The notes under the pieces were generated by a model that was given only the letters and a program-made list of their open reading frames with translations, ran no database searches and was not told where the DNA came from. The position numbers and the translations under genes were made by a program. A DNA stretch of 64,000 nt, taken from assembly GCA_019914945.1 (NCBI GenBank), contig CM034108.1, positions 10,294,280 through 10,358,279 of the forward strand, written 5' to 3'. Positions 26,561-46,079 of the stretch are shown here, piece after piece; position 1 is the stretch's first letter; every line of letters starts with the position of its first letter. The stretch is from Typha latifolia (taxonomy: Eukaryota > Streptophyta > Magnoliopsida > Poales > Typhaceae).

Positions 26561-27257
26561 CACCATCATGAGAAAGATATTTTCGTTACATATTATTCAT
26601 TTTCTTCCAAAACTAACATTTTTTTTCATTTTTTCAAATCACATCACAAATAATAAATACGTCCTAACCTAATTCAGAACCAAACACCAAATTATTTTAG
26701 TCTAGTTCAAGGCATTGAAATCAAGACTAAGAAATGACGTTAACTAATCTAGTTCAGAACTTAATCTCAAATTAAATCAAATAATCTAACTATGTAATTC
26801 GAACTCTAATCCGATCAACTTGATGATTTTGATTCGGATAGCATTTGACGAGTTTTTAACTAAAATATACCATAGTTTAAAATATTCTTCAAAATACAAC
26901 ACTGGTCAAACTATTTTCAAAACTTACTCTACGGGAAATCGTTGTCTCAAACAACGATTTTTAGTCATTTCTTTTGTACGAAAGCGATTTATATAGAAGA
27001 AATTATTTTCTCTGAAAGTAATTTATACAGAAAAAATGATAAAAAAAAATTTATTTTCTAAGACAATAATTTTTCTAACAGTTTTTTAGTATATTAAAAA
27101 CAACTATAAAAATCACAGTCTCAGACTAAGATTTTAGTATAGTACTAGTTTAGAAAATAGTTTTAACAATGATCTAATTTGATAAATATTTTAAATTTAG
27201 CATTATTTTGGTCAAAAACTCAGCATATGACTATAGACCTCTTAATTTCTCTCACCT

Positions 27258-27479
27258 GCTATATAAGTAATTCTTTGCCACGTATATGATATCCGTGCTC
27301 TAATAACCGTCCGATGTAAAACAGACGGCTTTGATTGTCCGAATTGTAGCGGTTCAGTTACGTTTCCGATAAATAGTGACGGACAGAGAGGGCGAGAACG
27401 AAATCGTTCGCGAAGCGCCCAAATCTTGGTTTTCGAGATTAGGGTTCCTCGGATCGGCCTTTCCAAATCCTTAATTGAG
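27258..27479 (+). promoter_or_regulatory. eIF1 core promoter and first leader exon
   Basis: A TATA-like ctatataagt lies at 27259-27268. It is followed by moderately GC-rich leader sequence ending attgag, with donor gtgagt from 27480. The leader intron would run 27480-28721, with acceptor ccatgcag, and leave about 83 bp of leader before the ATG at 28805. Inferred from splice signals and the usual leader-intron structure of such genes; the exact start is unknown. Confidence 0.5.
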
Positions 27480-28804
27480 GTGAGTTCTCCTCGATTTCTC
27501 CCCTGTTTGATTCCTAGAGCTCGCTGTTTCTTTCGTGCTGTGTGTTGTGTTGGGACGATTAGGGTCTTGTTGTTCGTGGTGGACCGCGGATTGTTCTTGA
27601 TTTCTCTTTGCTCCGCTCTTGCTTGGCTTTATGAAGATGTTGTCGTTGAATTGATTGATTCTTGGTTTTATTCTGAGGTGGGGAATCAAGGAACAGTAAG
27701 AAGTTGAACGTTGATCATGTAAATTAGTGTTCTTTCTTAACTAAAGAAGTTAGCTTTGCTCGATTTCTTGAGGTCCGAGAATAGTTGGAAGCGACTCTTG
27801 CTTCTGGATTATCTTTTCTTTTTGTTATTTTTTTTAGATCTTTATTGGGTTTTTTTTGTATCTGATACCTAATGAGATGCAGTGTATAGTACGAGGTTTA
27901 TGGTTGCATAGCTTCCATGGTGTATTTCGTATCTCCATTTTGCTAGGTGTCTTTGTGAGCTGTTTTAGTTGAGCGAAAAATGCCTATTTTAGGTCAATCG
28001 TGACACTGCTTCGGTGGATGGTGAAGAAGGGAATATTTTGTTTATTTTACTGTTTTGACAAATGTGGCTAGCTCTTATAGGGGACCACGATTAAAACAAG
28101 AAAAGAAAAACAAATTCATGTCATATTATTATTTTTTTTATATTTGGTGGTTATTCTTTATGGGCGTGATGTTCTTAATGTTCTTGATAATAAAGAAGGC
28201 ACTAATATCATTCCTTTATGGCCCTGCTTTTACGTAAATCTGTGGGGTTGTGACTTGTGTGTTGTAGCATGTTGGATATTGGGATTTGCTGCTACTTAAA
28301 ATTGGGTGCTGTATACGTATATAATTGTCAGATATTGCAAAATGATTAACCTAATAAGTGAGTTTAATTGTGCATCTGCATTGTGCTCATTCATGTCTAT
28401 GGTTGTAGAATTCTACCGATGTGTTGAACTTTCCTGTACCCTTTCGTTTAGGGAAATTCTAGGCATTCATGTATTGGTTGAATCTTGAGATATGCATGAC
28501 TTTGGTGATTCGCTCATTTTATATGGGTTTTTTTGTGGCCCGTGATTGAAGGGTTCATGCAGCTAAACCATGAACTGATTTTTTTACTGCTGTTCCCAAG
28601 GAGTGTTGTTTCCATTTTCCATATTTGCTTCTGTTTAAAATGAATCTTGATATATGTGGATTGCTGAATTAGTACTTGTCTAATAAATAACGGTGGAGAG
28701 TGATGATGATTGTCCATGCAGTTTCAAGTGCATCAGGACCAGAAGAGGCTGAGCAAGGAAGTTTGATCCATTTCATCCCGGCTATTATATAAAAGCCAAA
28801 GTTC

Positions 28805-31032
28805 ATGTCTGATCTTGACATCCAGGTTCCCACTACTTTTGGTATGTCTCTTATTCAGTTATTCTTTTCCTATGTACATGGGAATGGGATCAGTGGGAGG
28901 TCTTATTATTTTTTCATAGTAGAAAAATGTATTGGTCGACTGCTACATCAGGCTATTTTTAGATTTGTTTCTTGTTGCCCTGACTAAGTGCTTATGACAG
29001 ATAATGTTTGTGAGATTGAATAGATTTCCACAAGAGGATCTTTAGGTTGATACTAACTTTAATACCTTATTGTCAAGCCAAAATTTCTTTCTTTTTTCGT
29101 ATTTATGAAATACTTTTTTTTTCAAATTTGTATGAAATAATTAAATGGGAGTAGAGAAGGACTTTGTGTAAGATCATACTAGGTTATGCTTTTGTCTGTT
29201 TTATAGGAAGAGTAGTAGAAACTAGAAAGTTATTTCGCTTTGATATATCAGCAATGTTTTGAAAGGTGGTCATGGATGGCGGGTGGTCACCCCACCTCCT
29301 AGCCTCTAGGCATAAGGCGAGTGACAAGGCGGTCTAGCATTTTTAATATAAAAAAATAATAAATAAATAAATAAACATATATAATACAGATTAACAGATA
29401 ATTACTGATTTACTTCAGTTAATTTCTTCAACAGATAATTACTTCAATAGATACTGACCAACTTCAATTAGGAAAAAAGAAGTTAAAAACTAACATATTT
29501 AGAGAGAATTGATCAATGGAAAATAAAAATTAAAAAATCATTCGGTGTGAGAGATTAATAAAGTGAGAGAGAGAGAGAGGAGCAGTGGAGTATTGCATAT
29601 TCAATGTCAAAGAAATATCAATTTAGATACTGCTCTCTCTCTAAATTGATATTCAAAACACACCTGCCCTAGCTCTGGATCCTGGACCCTACCAAAGCAT
29701 CCCCCTTCCATTCGCCGGCGCATTTTGGCTTAGCAGGGTGGCCAGTGCGCCGCCCCGCCATGGCAACCGCCTTTTCCACCATTCAATATACTGTATTTCA
29801 GCAAGTTACATTGTATTGCTGGCTTAAATTGTTTCTGTGTTTAATGACCAGGTTAAATATAAACTAAAAACTTGAAGGTATCTCTTTTGTTCTAGAAATC
29901 AATGTTATACATGATCCCCTTGATTGGAAGTGTCTTTGGTGACCAGAATAATGGGTTGGATATTTGCGAGCACTCCTCTAGGAGGAATGTAAACATCTTG
30001 ATATAAATGGTTTTGCACAAATTTGGAAACAGAACAGAAAAGACGAGCAAAAAGACCTGGTTTGCAAAATATCAATTTGATGACAGTGATGATATTTCTT
30101 TGAGACATGGTTTTTATAGTCTTTTGAGTTAGTTTCTATTTTTTTGTCCTATCTTTGATAGGTATATTGGCTTGCGCATTCTGTTCCAATTTTAACATTG
30201 CTTAATGTATTGAAATCCAGAAGACTGCAGCTTGCATATGTAGGTATATTTTGTTGTTTTATTGTTAACCACGCAATAAAACGTTTTCCAAGTGATATCT
30301 GGAAAGAAAACTTTCTAGAAAAAAGCGGTGCATCTTATACCATGCTTCAGGACATAGTTTTACATTGGTAATATTGATTATTTGACGTTCAATTATTAGT
30401 TTTTTGTTCCCTTCATTTGTTCTTAGTACTTATGTCCCCAAAGTTAGCATATGATGACGAAAGGAAATTTGGCCTTCTCTAATGGTGCAGCACTCTTGCA
30501 AATGGAAAGATAGACTTTGTCAGCCATATTGAAACTAATTCCTTTTTATGCTTCAATTTCTAAAGACCCATTCGCTGAGGCAAATGCTGAGGATTCTGGT
30601 GCTGGGTCAAAGGAGTATGTTCATGTACGTGTACAGCAACGGAATGGAAGGAAGAGCTTGACAACTGTCCAGGGCCTGAAGAAAGAGTTTAGCTATACTA
30701 AGATTCTGAAAGATCTCAAGAAGGAATTCTGCTGCAATGGTACTGTTGTCCAGGATCCAGAGCTAGGGCAGGTGTGTTTTGAATTTACTTGTCTAATTAA
30801 TTCGGGTTTATGTGAGTCATCCATTAATTTCGACACTTTTTTTCTATAGGTCATTCAACTCCAGGGTGATCAGCGTAAAAATGTTTCCACTTTCCTAGTT
30901 CAGGTACTTCATAATTCATGTATCAATCTGGTAACCCTACTCGGTGTGTATTTGTTGTTTGTAACTGTTTTTTTTTTCTTTTTTAAGGCTGGTATCGTGA
31001 AGAAAGAAAACATCAAGATACATGGGTTCTGA
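28805..31032 (+). CDS. SUI1: Translation initiation factor eIF1 (SUI1)
   Basis: Exons 28805-28841, 30566-30771, 30850-30903 and 30988-31032 join in phase to 113 residues, the normal plant length. eIF1 binds the 40S subunit near the P site and controls start-codon selection and scanning. The protein begins MSDLDIQVPTTFDPFAEA. The SUI1 fold follows: VHVRVQQRNGRKSLTTVQGL, then FCCNGTVVQDPELGQVIQLQ and NVSTFLVQAGIVKKENIKIH, ending GF. Twelve codons plus one base sit in the first coding exon, followed by a 1.7 kb intron that contains repeat DNA (29250-29790). The gene is convergent with the kinase gene, about 1.2 kb between stop codons. Confidence 0.95.
29250..29790. mobile_element. Repeat in eIF1 intron with cctaggcgg-type ends
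   Basis: The left end has ggtggtcatggatggcgggtgg and cataaggcgagtgacaaggcgg. The right end has gcagggtggccagtgcgccgccccgcc. GC-rich ends flank an AT-rich centre with a 38-bp hairpin (atatcaattta ... taaattgatat at 29618-29655). Similar 'ctaggcg' vocabulary occurs at 34875-35125. Class unknown. Confidence 0.45.
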
Positions 31033-32194
31033 GAAACACACATATACTTCTGGATATATATCTTCTGTTGTAAGACCTGGAATTTCAGTTTTGCTACCAG
31101 TTTGCTTTGTTTGCTCCTTGACACTGCTTAACTAGATAAGTCTTGGTTAAGGCATAGTACTGCTTAAACTTTGATGGCAGTTGTATCTTGGTTTGAGTTC
31201 CTATTATTGCCTTATGAATAATATTGATTGCTTCCAGGAGTTACTGTACTAAATTGTGGATTTTGAATCTGAGATGCCTCCCTCAGTAGGATAATGATCA
31301 GATATTTTCCATTTCCTCTTATTCCCACTGTGCAGCAGCATCTTTATGGATGCGCACCCAGTGTTCCTTGGCATAAATAATGGCTTTTTAAATTGATCTT
31401 GGATGCCTACAATAACTTTTCAAGCCTAGTCTGTTCTGTCATGCTGAAAGTGTTTGTGGGAAGTTGTCATATAAAAATGTAAATCATGTCTATAATTTTT
31501 GGAATCCAGAATAATTGATCAGGGCATACTCAGTTGATAATGTTAAACAAAGCGGAGAATCAAAACAGTGAACTGGGTCATCAGTACCTAACTGGTTTGG
31601 AATTATTCTGGGATTCTAGTTAGAAGGTATTTGATCCTACTTCTGATCAATTTCAAGTTATCACCTTCCTTTCTCTTTTATCACACCCAGGATTTGAGCT
31701 CTGTTGTAACACAGAGGTGTTACAGATAACGAATCTTGCTACCCAGCCAAATTTTCCGAGTTTGATGCATCGGTTTGATTGAAATACTATTAAATATTAA
31801 ACTTGTCTAAAACATAATTTTTTTTGCTCCCCAACTTTATCCTGATAATAATCCTTCCACTTTTGACGGTATTTTGAATTTAGAGAATGATTAATGGCTG
31901 CTTTCCTGCTTTTATTTTGATGTCAACTTTGCAACCAAAACGATCTCACAATATCTTCTTTCCATCAATCTAAACGAAAATTTAAATAGCAACGAAGAAG
32001 AAAATATCTTTTATTCTCCTGAGATATTCTTGCACAAGCAAAATCATACAAATTAAGCCAGATATACACAACTACACTCACCCAGGAAAATAGTACGACA
32101 TACAAACTTGTTCCTTTTGATGCCTCATCCCCGCCTCATCCCCTTAATCAGAGCGAACAAATGCTCCAATGATGATCAAAAATCTTTTCCTAGG
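31033..32194. other. Convergent 3' spacer (eIF1 / CPK)
   Basis: Holds the 3' UTRs of both converging genes and AT-rich spacer. Several aataaa-like signals occur on either strand, none decisive. No additional gene seen. Confidence 0.5.
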
Positions 32195-39027
<6,833 letters not shown>

Positions 39028-41176
39028 CTCTCACCAAGAACAGGATAAAAACTTGATCTTTCTCTCAAATCCAACCAAAACTACTAATCCCCAATCTAAA
39101 TCACAATCCTGAAAGCAATTCAAGTAAAATTCAAATCGAAATTACAACAACGAAATCCAATTACACCCAAAAGGAAATAAGACCTCCTCAAGCTGAAAGG
39201 CGAATCTTCTCCACCAATCCGCATCAGATTCTTCGGATATCCCCGGCAGAACGATAGATTATGATTCTTGTGTTAAAACTGGGAAAGATTAGCGAAGATT
39301 GGGAACGAATTAGGAAAAAAAATTATAGGATTTAAGATGTTCGATAACGATTGAAGACTCGAGAGAGGAAGGGAATGGAACAAAGGATATGAAAGCGAGG
39401 AGACGACGACCAAAGTGTGGACAATTAAACGTGACGACTACTAATCCGAAGCATGTCTTCGTGGTTTCTTCGGATTAATTTTGGGATTTTTGCAAATGAC
39501 TACCGACGTTTTAGACATATTTCATTAAGCATCTTCCGTCTCTGTAAAACAGTAAAAGTTGCAACAGGAAAGTGGTTCTTGCAATAAGCACAAAAGGTAG
39601 GAATTATTTGCAAGAAGAAACCTCTCAATATCTAGGAAAATGATTCTCTCGAATGGAGAAAAGAATTTCAGGGGAAATATATTTTTTAAAACAAATTTAT
39701 TTTAGCGCTTTGGATTCACGCCGGTAGATATGATTCAAATTTCTTGAGAAGATAGAAAGAAGCCAATTGGGCTAAGTTTTCGACCCTTGTTTTAAATGAC
39801 CAATATATTGTCTCTTAAATTTATTACACTTTTTTATTTCCCTTGGTAGAGAAGGCGAAGCATGGAAAAAGTACAAATGTGGTTTACAACACAATCACCC
39901 CACGCTACTAACGTCGCCGACCATGTTGCATCCGCCGTCCATGAGTTAATTACCTTCAATTCGGAAGGGAGGTGGGGAGGGGATTTAACCTGACACCATG
40001 GCATCCACTAGCATAGGGACCAATGTCATCTTCCCCTATTGTAGAAGAAATTAGAGTCTGAAAACTAGTCTTTCACCAACGGCGATCTAAGCAACCTCAG
40101 CCCTAACAACGATGCTTGGTCCCTTCTGTGAGACCCTTACACTTGAGCCAGGTCAGCAGAATTCCCGCGGTGGTTCTCTCCACTACAACAAACTCAAGCT
40201 TCATAGCTTCGGGGTCGGCGCGCCGGTAATCACTAGTGACCACGGTCAGCTTCCACTAGTTGACTGTAAGCTCGCAATGGACTCTGCAGCTGTTGGCAAG
40301 CATCAAAGGGCCAAGTGCGATGCCTTACTACACTACAGCCTTCACTAAGAGTCATCTCGCCGATGCATTGGCCACTGGTTTGGCCCACCATCACAACTCC
40401 CTTGTAGTGGAGATGAGGGTACTCGCAGCTGCTAGGGCCTATGGGGACTGCCACAGCGGTGTCGTGGTGGCTTGGCTTGCCCAGCTCGTGGAGAATAATC
40501 TCCCTTCATCACCGTATGTCGGCGTTCCATCGTTGAGAGGACTAATCGTAGGTTAACTATCAATGACCCACGACCAAACCCAGCCATCGCTGCCCCCTAT
40601 GCAACATGCAGCAGCGCCCCTATGTTGAATCTCAAATTTAGCCCTAGGGTTAGGGTTTAGTTATGCGCATAGAAGAGGATGAAGTGTATGAATCCTAAAA
40701 CAAGCCAAATTTTTGCAAATCGGTTTGACCATGTTGTACGAACTAGTTTAGGGCCCATGAGCATGACCTTGAGCCTGAGTACAAGCTTGACGATGACCGG
40801 TAAAACGACCATGTGGGCCCATGTTAGTTGATTAAGTTGAAACCGCACGTAACCCGAGCACAACATGAGTTATATTGTTTTCTTATTCTATGTTTGGTCG
40901 AGCTATAAAATTAGAACTGGGATCAAATTGATATATTTACCAACAAAATTTAATTATTATCTTATCCTTTTAAAAAAACATCAATTCAATTAATTATCAT
41001 CTCCATCTCTCCTTCGTCCTAGTTTATCCACTAATTTTAGCCATTTGCTATAATATATTCTAAATTTATGACTTTTTGTATCACATAAAGTATTTATACC
41101 ACCAGTATAGCTTAAATTGTCACTGAAAGGTACATTTCTTAAATGGTTGCTTTCATGCTCTATATCTATCAACAAT
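39028..41176. other. CPK upstream region and gene-free spacer
   Basis: 39028-39440 should hold the kinase leader and promoter (minus strand); no clear TATA box was found. 39880-40620 is unusually GC-rich for its surroundings and has several short overlapping frames on both strands, none resembling a known protein. It may be remnants of a captured gene or transposon. A brief telomere-like phrase (ccctagggttagggttta) occurs at 40642. Confidence 0.4.
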
Positions 41177-41880
41177 TATTACGAATTGGCCTGATCCGAA
41201 CCGCAATGGTTCTGGACTCAATTAAACTTTTGAAGGAATCTGCAAACAATCCAACTGACGAATCTTCCGAAATTTTAGATATGTTGTCGCTATTAAAAGA
41301 GCTTTCCAACGAATCCAAGATCATAGGATTTGGATGGTTAGATCTCAAAATATCAAGCAAACAGTGGTCGAAGGTCAATGAAATCTTAGCTTGATAGCCT
41401 TCCAATGGCTATATAGATGCTAGGGTAACTCCTTGGTGTGAAGGGGAAAAAGTTGTTGTAGAAGAAGAGGGTTAGGAGCTGGAGGAAGCATACTAAAGAT
41501 GTGAGCGGTAGAAGAAGGGAGGAATAAGATAATGTCAATAGCTAAAGACAGTTAAGAAGGAGATAATGGCCAAAGCCAATTATAATTATCAAAGATAAAC
41601 CTCAATTAGGGTTTCCTCTATATATTTATAAAAGTTCACCTTAGGAACCTATCAACTAAATTAAAAAACCCTAACAAACCAACAATTTTCATAGTGGTGC
41701 ATTCAAACGCACAATTTGCATTCTCTATTTTTGCGAACGTGTGCAAGCGTTCGCATTCCCGTTCGAACGCGCCTCGGCAAAATCTTTTTATTGTTTCTAA
41801 CAAAACTTAACTAGATAAATATGCTCATTCCAATAAACTCAATGTCGCAAATAGAGCCAATATGGATCGATGTGTCAACA
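41177..41880 (-). mobile_element. LTR-like repeat, copy 1
   Basis: Read on the minus strand it starts TGTTGACACATCG and ends ATTCGTAATA. Copy 2 (42676-43480) has the same body and an intact ...TTCGTAACA end. Shared text includes ctggactc.att.a, aaagagctttccaacgaatcca, agcttgatagcc.ttcaatggc, and aactagataaatatgctcat. A TATA-like tttataaatatatag (minus) lies near 41630, with a cttcaattgagg-type leader beyond. Interpretation as an LTR is inference. Confidence 0.55.
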
Positions 41881-42675
41881 ATCAACCTCAGAGATGAATA
41901 TAAATGAAAAAATATTCATAGCCCAAGTCAAATGATTGATGGCGTGCTCCTAAAGAAAGATGAGCAAAGAGTATATGCTTTCTGATGCAAGTATAGAAAA
42001 TGGGCATAGCTAAATGAGTTTAAAGGTTATTCCACAATTCCCCCTTATTCTAATAAAACATGCAACTAGTTGTCCTCAACTAGGCAACTAGATAGAATAA
42101 CAACTATCCACAAAATTGGCAGTCTTGTCAGTATATTTAAAAATTAAAAACACTTTAATTTAAAAATATATGTCAGACAAAGGTATTTGAGTTTATTTTT
42201 CACTTTTTATTTATACTTCTGGTTCAACTATAAATCGCATCAAAAATAATTATTATAATATTATTTTAATCTAAAATTATCCTACTAGATCATAGACACA
42301 ATTTTAAAAGTACCCAAGAATTTTCTTTTATCGCAAACCAAAGAGTTTTTTATGTCAAAATAGTCTCTTTTTTAGACTTAATATCAAAATGGATATGTAT
42401 TTTTGTAGTCCCATGAAAAATACAAATAAAATCAACATTTTACTTTTAGATAAATTGCTAAAAAGTTTATTTTATAAGATGTTAAAATATTCAGTATTTT
42501 AAAAAATGTTGAACAATTTAGCGTTTCATCAAAAAATAGACTGAAAGAAAAAAAAAATTTTGTAGGAGCTATGCTCTTTTTTTTTGTGATTCTGAGCGCA
42601 ATTAGCTAGGAGGAATGATCACATGATTCCAACTTATAGATCTTTCTATATCTTCACATGATTAAAATGGATAAT

Positions 42676-43480
42676 TGTTACGAACCCGTTTGATCCGATT
42701 CATAACAGTTCTGGACTCGATTGAGAACGTGACTTTCGAAGAAAACTGCGGATAATCTAATTAATAGATCTTCTTGAATTTTGGATATATTGTTTCCCTT
42801 AAAAAGAGCTTTCCAACGAATCCAGGATCGTAGAGTTTGGTTGGCTAGATCTTAAGATATCAACCTAATAGTGGCCGAATGTCAGATAAACTCTAGCTTG
42901 ATAGCCCTTCAATGGCTAGATAGGTGCAATGTTAACTCTTTAGTGTGAAGGTGGAGAAGTTGTTGTAGAAGAGGGGATTAAAAGTTAGAGGAAGCTGACC
43001 AAAGACTTAGGTGGTGGAAGGAAAAAAGTGGGAGAGGGTGCCAATAGCTAGAGCAAGAAGAGAAGAAGATAAAGGCACAATGTTGTTTTCAATTATCAAT
43101 AAACTCCAATTAAGGTTTCCTTCACATATTTATAGATGCTCACCATAGGGATCCATCAACTAAGTTAAAAAATCCTAACAAATCAATAATTTTTGTGCGG
43201 TGCGTTCGAACGCAGAATTACAGTTCCTTATCGTAGCAAACGCGTGCATGTGTTCAAATGCACAATTTACGTTCTTTGTTTTTGTGAACGCGTATAGATG
43301 TTCGCATGGCTCATTCGAACGCGGACTTTGCGTTTGAACGCGATCCCTGTGTTCAAACACGGTCTCTGCATTCGAACACGCCCCGGTAAAGATCTTTTTA
43401 TTTTTTCAAACAAAAATCAACTAGATAAATAGGCTCATCCCAATGAACCCAATGTCGTGAGTGGAGCCAATATAGACCGA
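42676..43480 (-). mobile_element. LTR-like repeat, copy 2
   Basis: Direct repeat of 41177-41880 with an extra stretch rich in gttcgaacgc-type motifs (43200-43380). The roughly 0.8 kb between the copies has no intact coding region. It does hold a polypurine-like run on the minus strand (agggggaatt, about 42040) and gaggacaactag text reminiscent of the 3' end of gypsy polyproteins. A deleted or non-autonomous element on the minus strand is likely; the left copy would then be the 3' LTR. Confidence 0.5.
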
Positions 43481-43735
43481 GTCATATTAGCACAAAATTA
43501 TGACGTCTATAATTTCTTTTCTTTATGTTTTTCTATATTTTTTATTATTTCAGGTCGGATTAAGTTTCAATCAAAATCATTAAATTTGTTTTTCTTTCAT
43601 TTCATAGTGGCATATCATATGTCTAACATGGACTATTGGTTACAAAATTATGATTCACAAAATTGAGTAGTTCAATTCTTAATAAAGCACCAAATAATTT
43701 AGCATTTTTAACAATAAAATGTTAAACTATTTATT

Positions 43736-43755
43736 ATATATATATATATATATAT
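43736..43755. repeat. (TA)n microsatellite
   Basis: Short pure TA run within AT-rich DNA. Confidence 0.85.
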
Positions 43756-44061
43756 TTCTTTTTATAGTAAAGTGCTGAATTTTTACTTTTAATAATATAA
43801 TTTTATTTTTAATAACGTTGATCCTCAAATGCTGATATGATCAACATTTTACTTTTATATAAGTAAAATGTTAATAATTTAGATTCTTACTTAGGGCTAC
43901 AGTTAAATAGATGTTTGGTATTAAGTTTGAGGTGTCTTCTATTCCGGTAAATAAAATTTTAAAAATTACCGATTTGGTAAAAAATTCCAAACCAAACGCG
44001 TAATAATGAACAAGAAGTTATTAAAAAAAAATTCAATGAATTTTATGATTATTATTTGGGA

Positions 44062-44492
44062 TTTTGACAAATTATATCTTATATTTTATATATTTTGTGA
44101 TTCACACTCTATCTTTAAAATTTTGTAACCCAACCCTTCTTTTTTTTCAATAATTCTCATTTAACACTCTTAGTTAATTTAGACGGTACTAGAAGAAAAA
44201 AAATATTTTATTCTAATATACAAAATTATTTATAAATACTTAAATTATCTCTGCTTCTTTTTTTTTCTTCCCAAAAAAGAAGAAGAAGAAGAAAAGTAGG
44301 AGAGGAAGGGGGAAGATGAGGAAAAGTGGTGGCGGCGACGACTACGACACGATAATGAGAGGAAGTAGGTGGGAAAACTTGTGGAGGGATATAGAAAATG
44401 AGATAGAATAGTAGGGTTATGTAGTAACTCGGTCGATATAGGGTGTGATTTGTAAAAATCTGTTATTATTTTTGTAAGTAAATTTGTCAATT
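44062..44492. mobile_element. MITE-like element with inverted ends
   Basis: Left end ttttgacaaattatatctta, followed by tttgtgattcacactctatc. The reverse complement of the right end reads aattgacaaatttactta, followed by ttttacaaatcacaccctat. The interior holds a purine-rich run (44270-44330). No intact frame. Confidence 0.6.
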
Positions 44493-44727
44493 ATTGCATC
44501 GTAAGTTGTTTTTGTTTCCAATGTGCTAATCTTAAATAATAGGTGAAGATAGGGCTTGAGTCAATTTGTGAACCAATCCGGACCCACATAGTTTTTTTGG
44601 ATCCCGAATATATATATAAAGTTTTTCTTTATTGGAGAATAAATAACTGGTGGTCTCCGCTCTGGAAATCATAAAGTTACATGCAATGTTTGGTGCATTA
44701 GCCAATGAAAACAGCGCTCAAATGAGA

Positions 44728-45626
44728 GCATCACCAACCGATGCACCAAAAATAATAATATAAAGAATAAAATATTTATATTATCTATTTTAAATTACTT
44801 AATAGTTTCTCTTAGTAATATTATTTTTTAATAAAAATATATGGTTAGAAAACTCTCATCGAGATCTTTAAAATAAGACTAATATCCAATAGTTTCAGAA
44901 GTAATTTTTTAATTAAACACATGGAAATTACATTACACAAAATAACGAGACGAGGAACCTGATATTGTTGATTTTACTCGACCACTAGTTAAAAAGCTAT
45001 AAAACAATGATGATGAACGATTTCAATGATTTCTTACTTGAAATAAAAAGATCCAAGATAGAGAGTCTCATTGTGAGATTCGAAATGCACTGATTGAACA
45101 CTTATGGTAGAGGCACAGAAATGAAGGAATATAATTTTTTTTAATGTAACTTTTATTTGATGTATTTCATGTCTGAAATATTTATGTATTTCATATCTAA
45201 TGTATTTTAATATTATTGAAAAATAATTTTGAGTAATATATTTTAGGACACATCGATTTTAAGTAATAACAAAAATATTTGTTTTATAAATAATAAAATA
45301 TTAGACTCATTTTTATAAATAATAAAAAATTAAAAATTAAAATTAACTTAGAATTAGGGCATTGTAATGGTACTATTTTTATTAAAAATTGGTTAGCAAA
45401 ACTAATTATATATTCAGTTTAATTAATTAAATTATTTAATAAATGATATAAACGGAATTAAAATTTTTGAATTAAACTTTTGTAGGGCAAAATTGGTATT
45501 TCTAAAAGTTAAATAGTATTGGAGCCGGGCTCCAAATTTTTAAATGGGGCTCGAGGAGCTCGAGCCCGGTTAGAGTTTCACCGGGCTCCAAATTTGGAGT
45601 TTTAGAGTCTGGTTAGAGATGCCGTA
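44728..45626. mobile_element. Non-autonomous DNA element with gcatc.c.aacc ends
   Basis: The left side reads gagcatcaccaaccgatgcacc. The right side, reverse-complemented, reads ggcatctctaaccagactc. These are the familiar ends of small plant DNA elements. The right part also has an internal inverted pair around ggagccgggctccaaatttt. The interior is AT-rich and has no coding potential. Confidence 0.5.
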
Positions 45627-45652
45627 AAAACCTAAGTTTAATAAAATTTAAG

Positions 45653-45741
45653 TTTAACGAACTGATCTAGCGGTAAGATATTTTAACGAATTGATCTAGC
45701 AGCAAGATATTTTAACGAACTGATCTAGCGGCAAGATATTT
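45653..45741. repeat. Triple 29-bp tandem repeat
   Basis: Three units of ttaacgaa.tgatctagc.g.aagatat in a row, differing at two or three positions, abutting the right end of the element at 44728-45626. Confidence 0.9.
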
Positions 45742-46079
45742 TCTGCACATATTCCCTAAATCATAAAGCTCGATTTATAAATAATAAGAATACAGAGTGT
45801 AAATAACAATTTAATTAAAATACAGAATGTTATATACAAGTTTCTCTTTTTTTTTTCCCTCAAAGATAGACTAATAGCTCTCCCGAATAATCTAAAAAAA
45901 TCCAAAACTCGGACATCCGGCCCGGCCGATAGACTAGAAATCTCCCAGCCCGAACCGGTCGGTCGTGAAGAAGGACTGGGCCGGGCTGGATTTGGGCTAA
46001 AAAAAATCCAGTGGGTGTGTTTTTCGATCAATTCCCGACAAAAAAAGAAAAGAAAAGAAAAGGACAAGAATATTAACCC

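Larger units (their letters stand above)
25031..27240. other. Intergenic spacer between aconitase and eIF1 genes
   Basis: Holds the aconitase 3' UTR, a long (TA)n run (25171-25222), a CTTAAGC-type repeat fragment (25455-25620), a tRNA-like phrase cagtgctcaaatggttaaagg (25804) whose relative is at 12107, and extremely AT-rich DNA at 26330-26560 made of ataatatta permutations. No exon seen. Confidence 0.5.

Noticed and set aside
40112..40556. Short proteins in the GC-rich island
   Set aside because: No start context, no conserved motifs, and frames on both strands are equally long; kept only as a finding.
40641..40660. Interstitial telomere-like repeat
   Set aside because: Only about two TTTAGGG-like units, which occurs by chance and is common in plant promoters.
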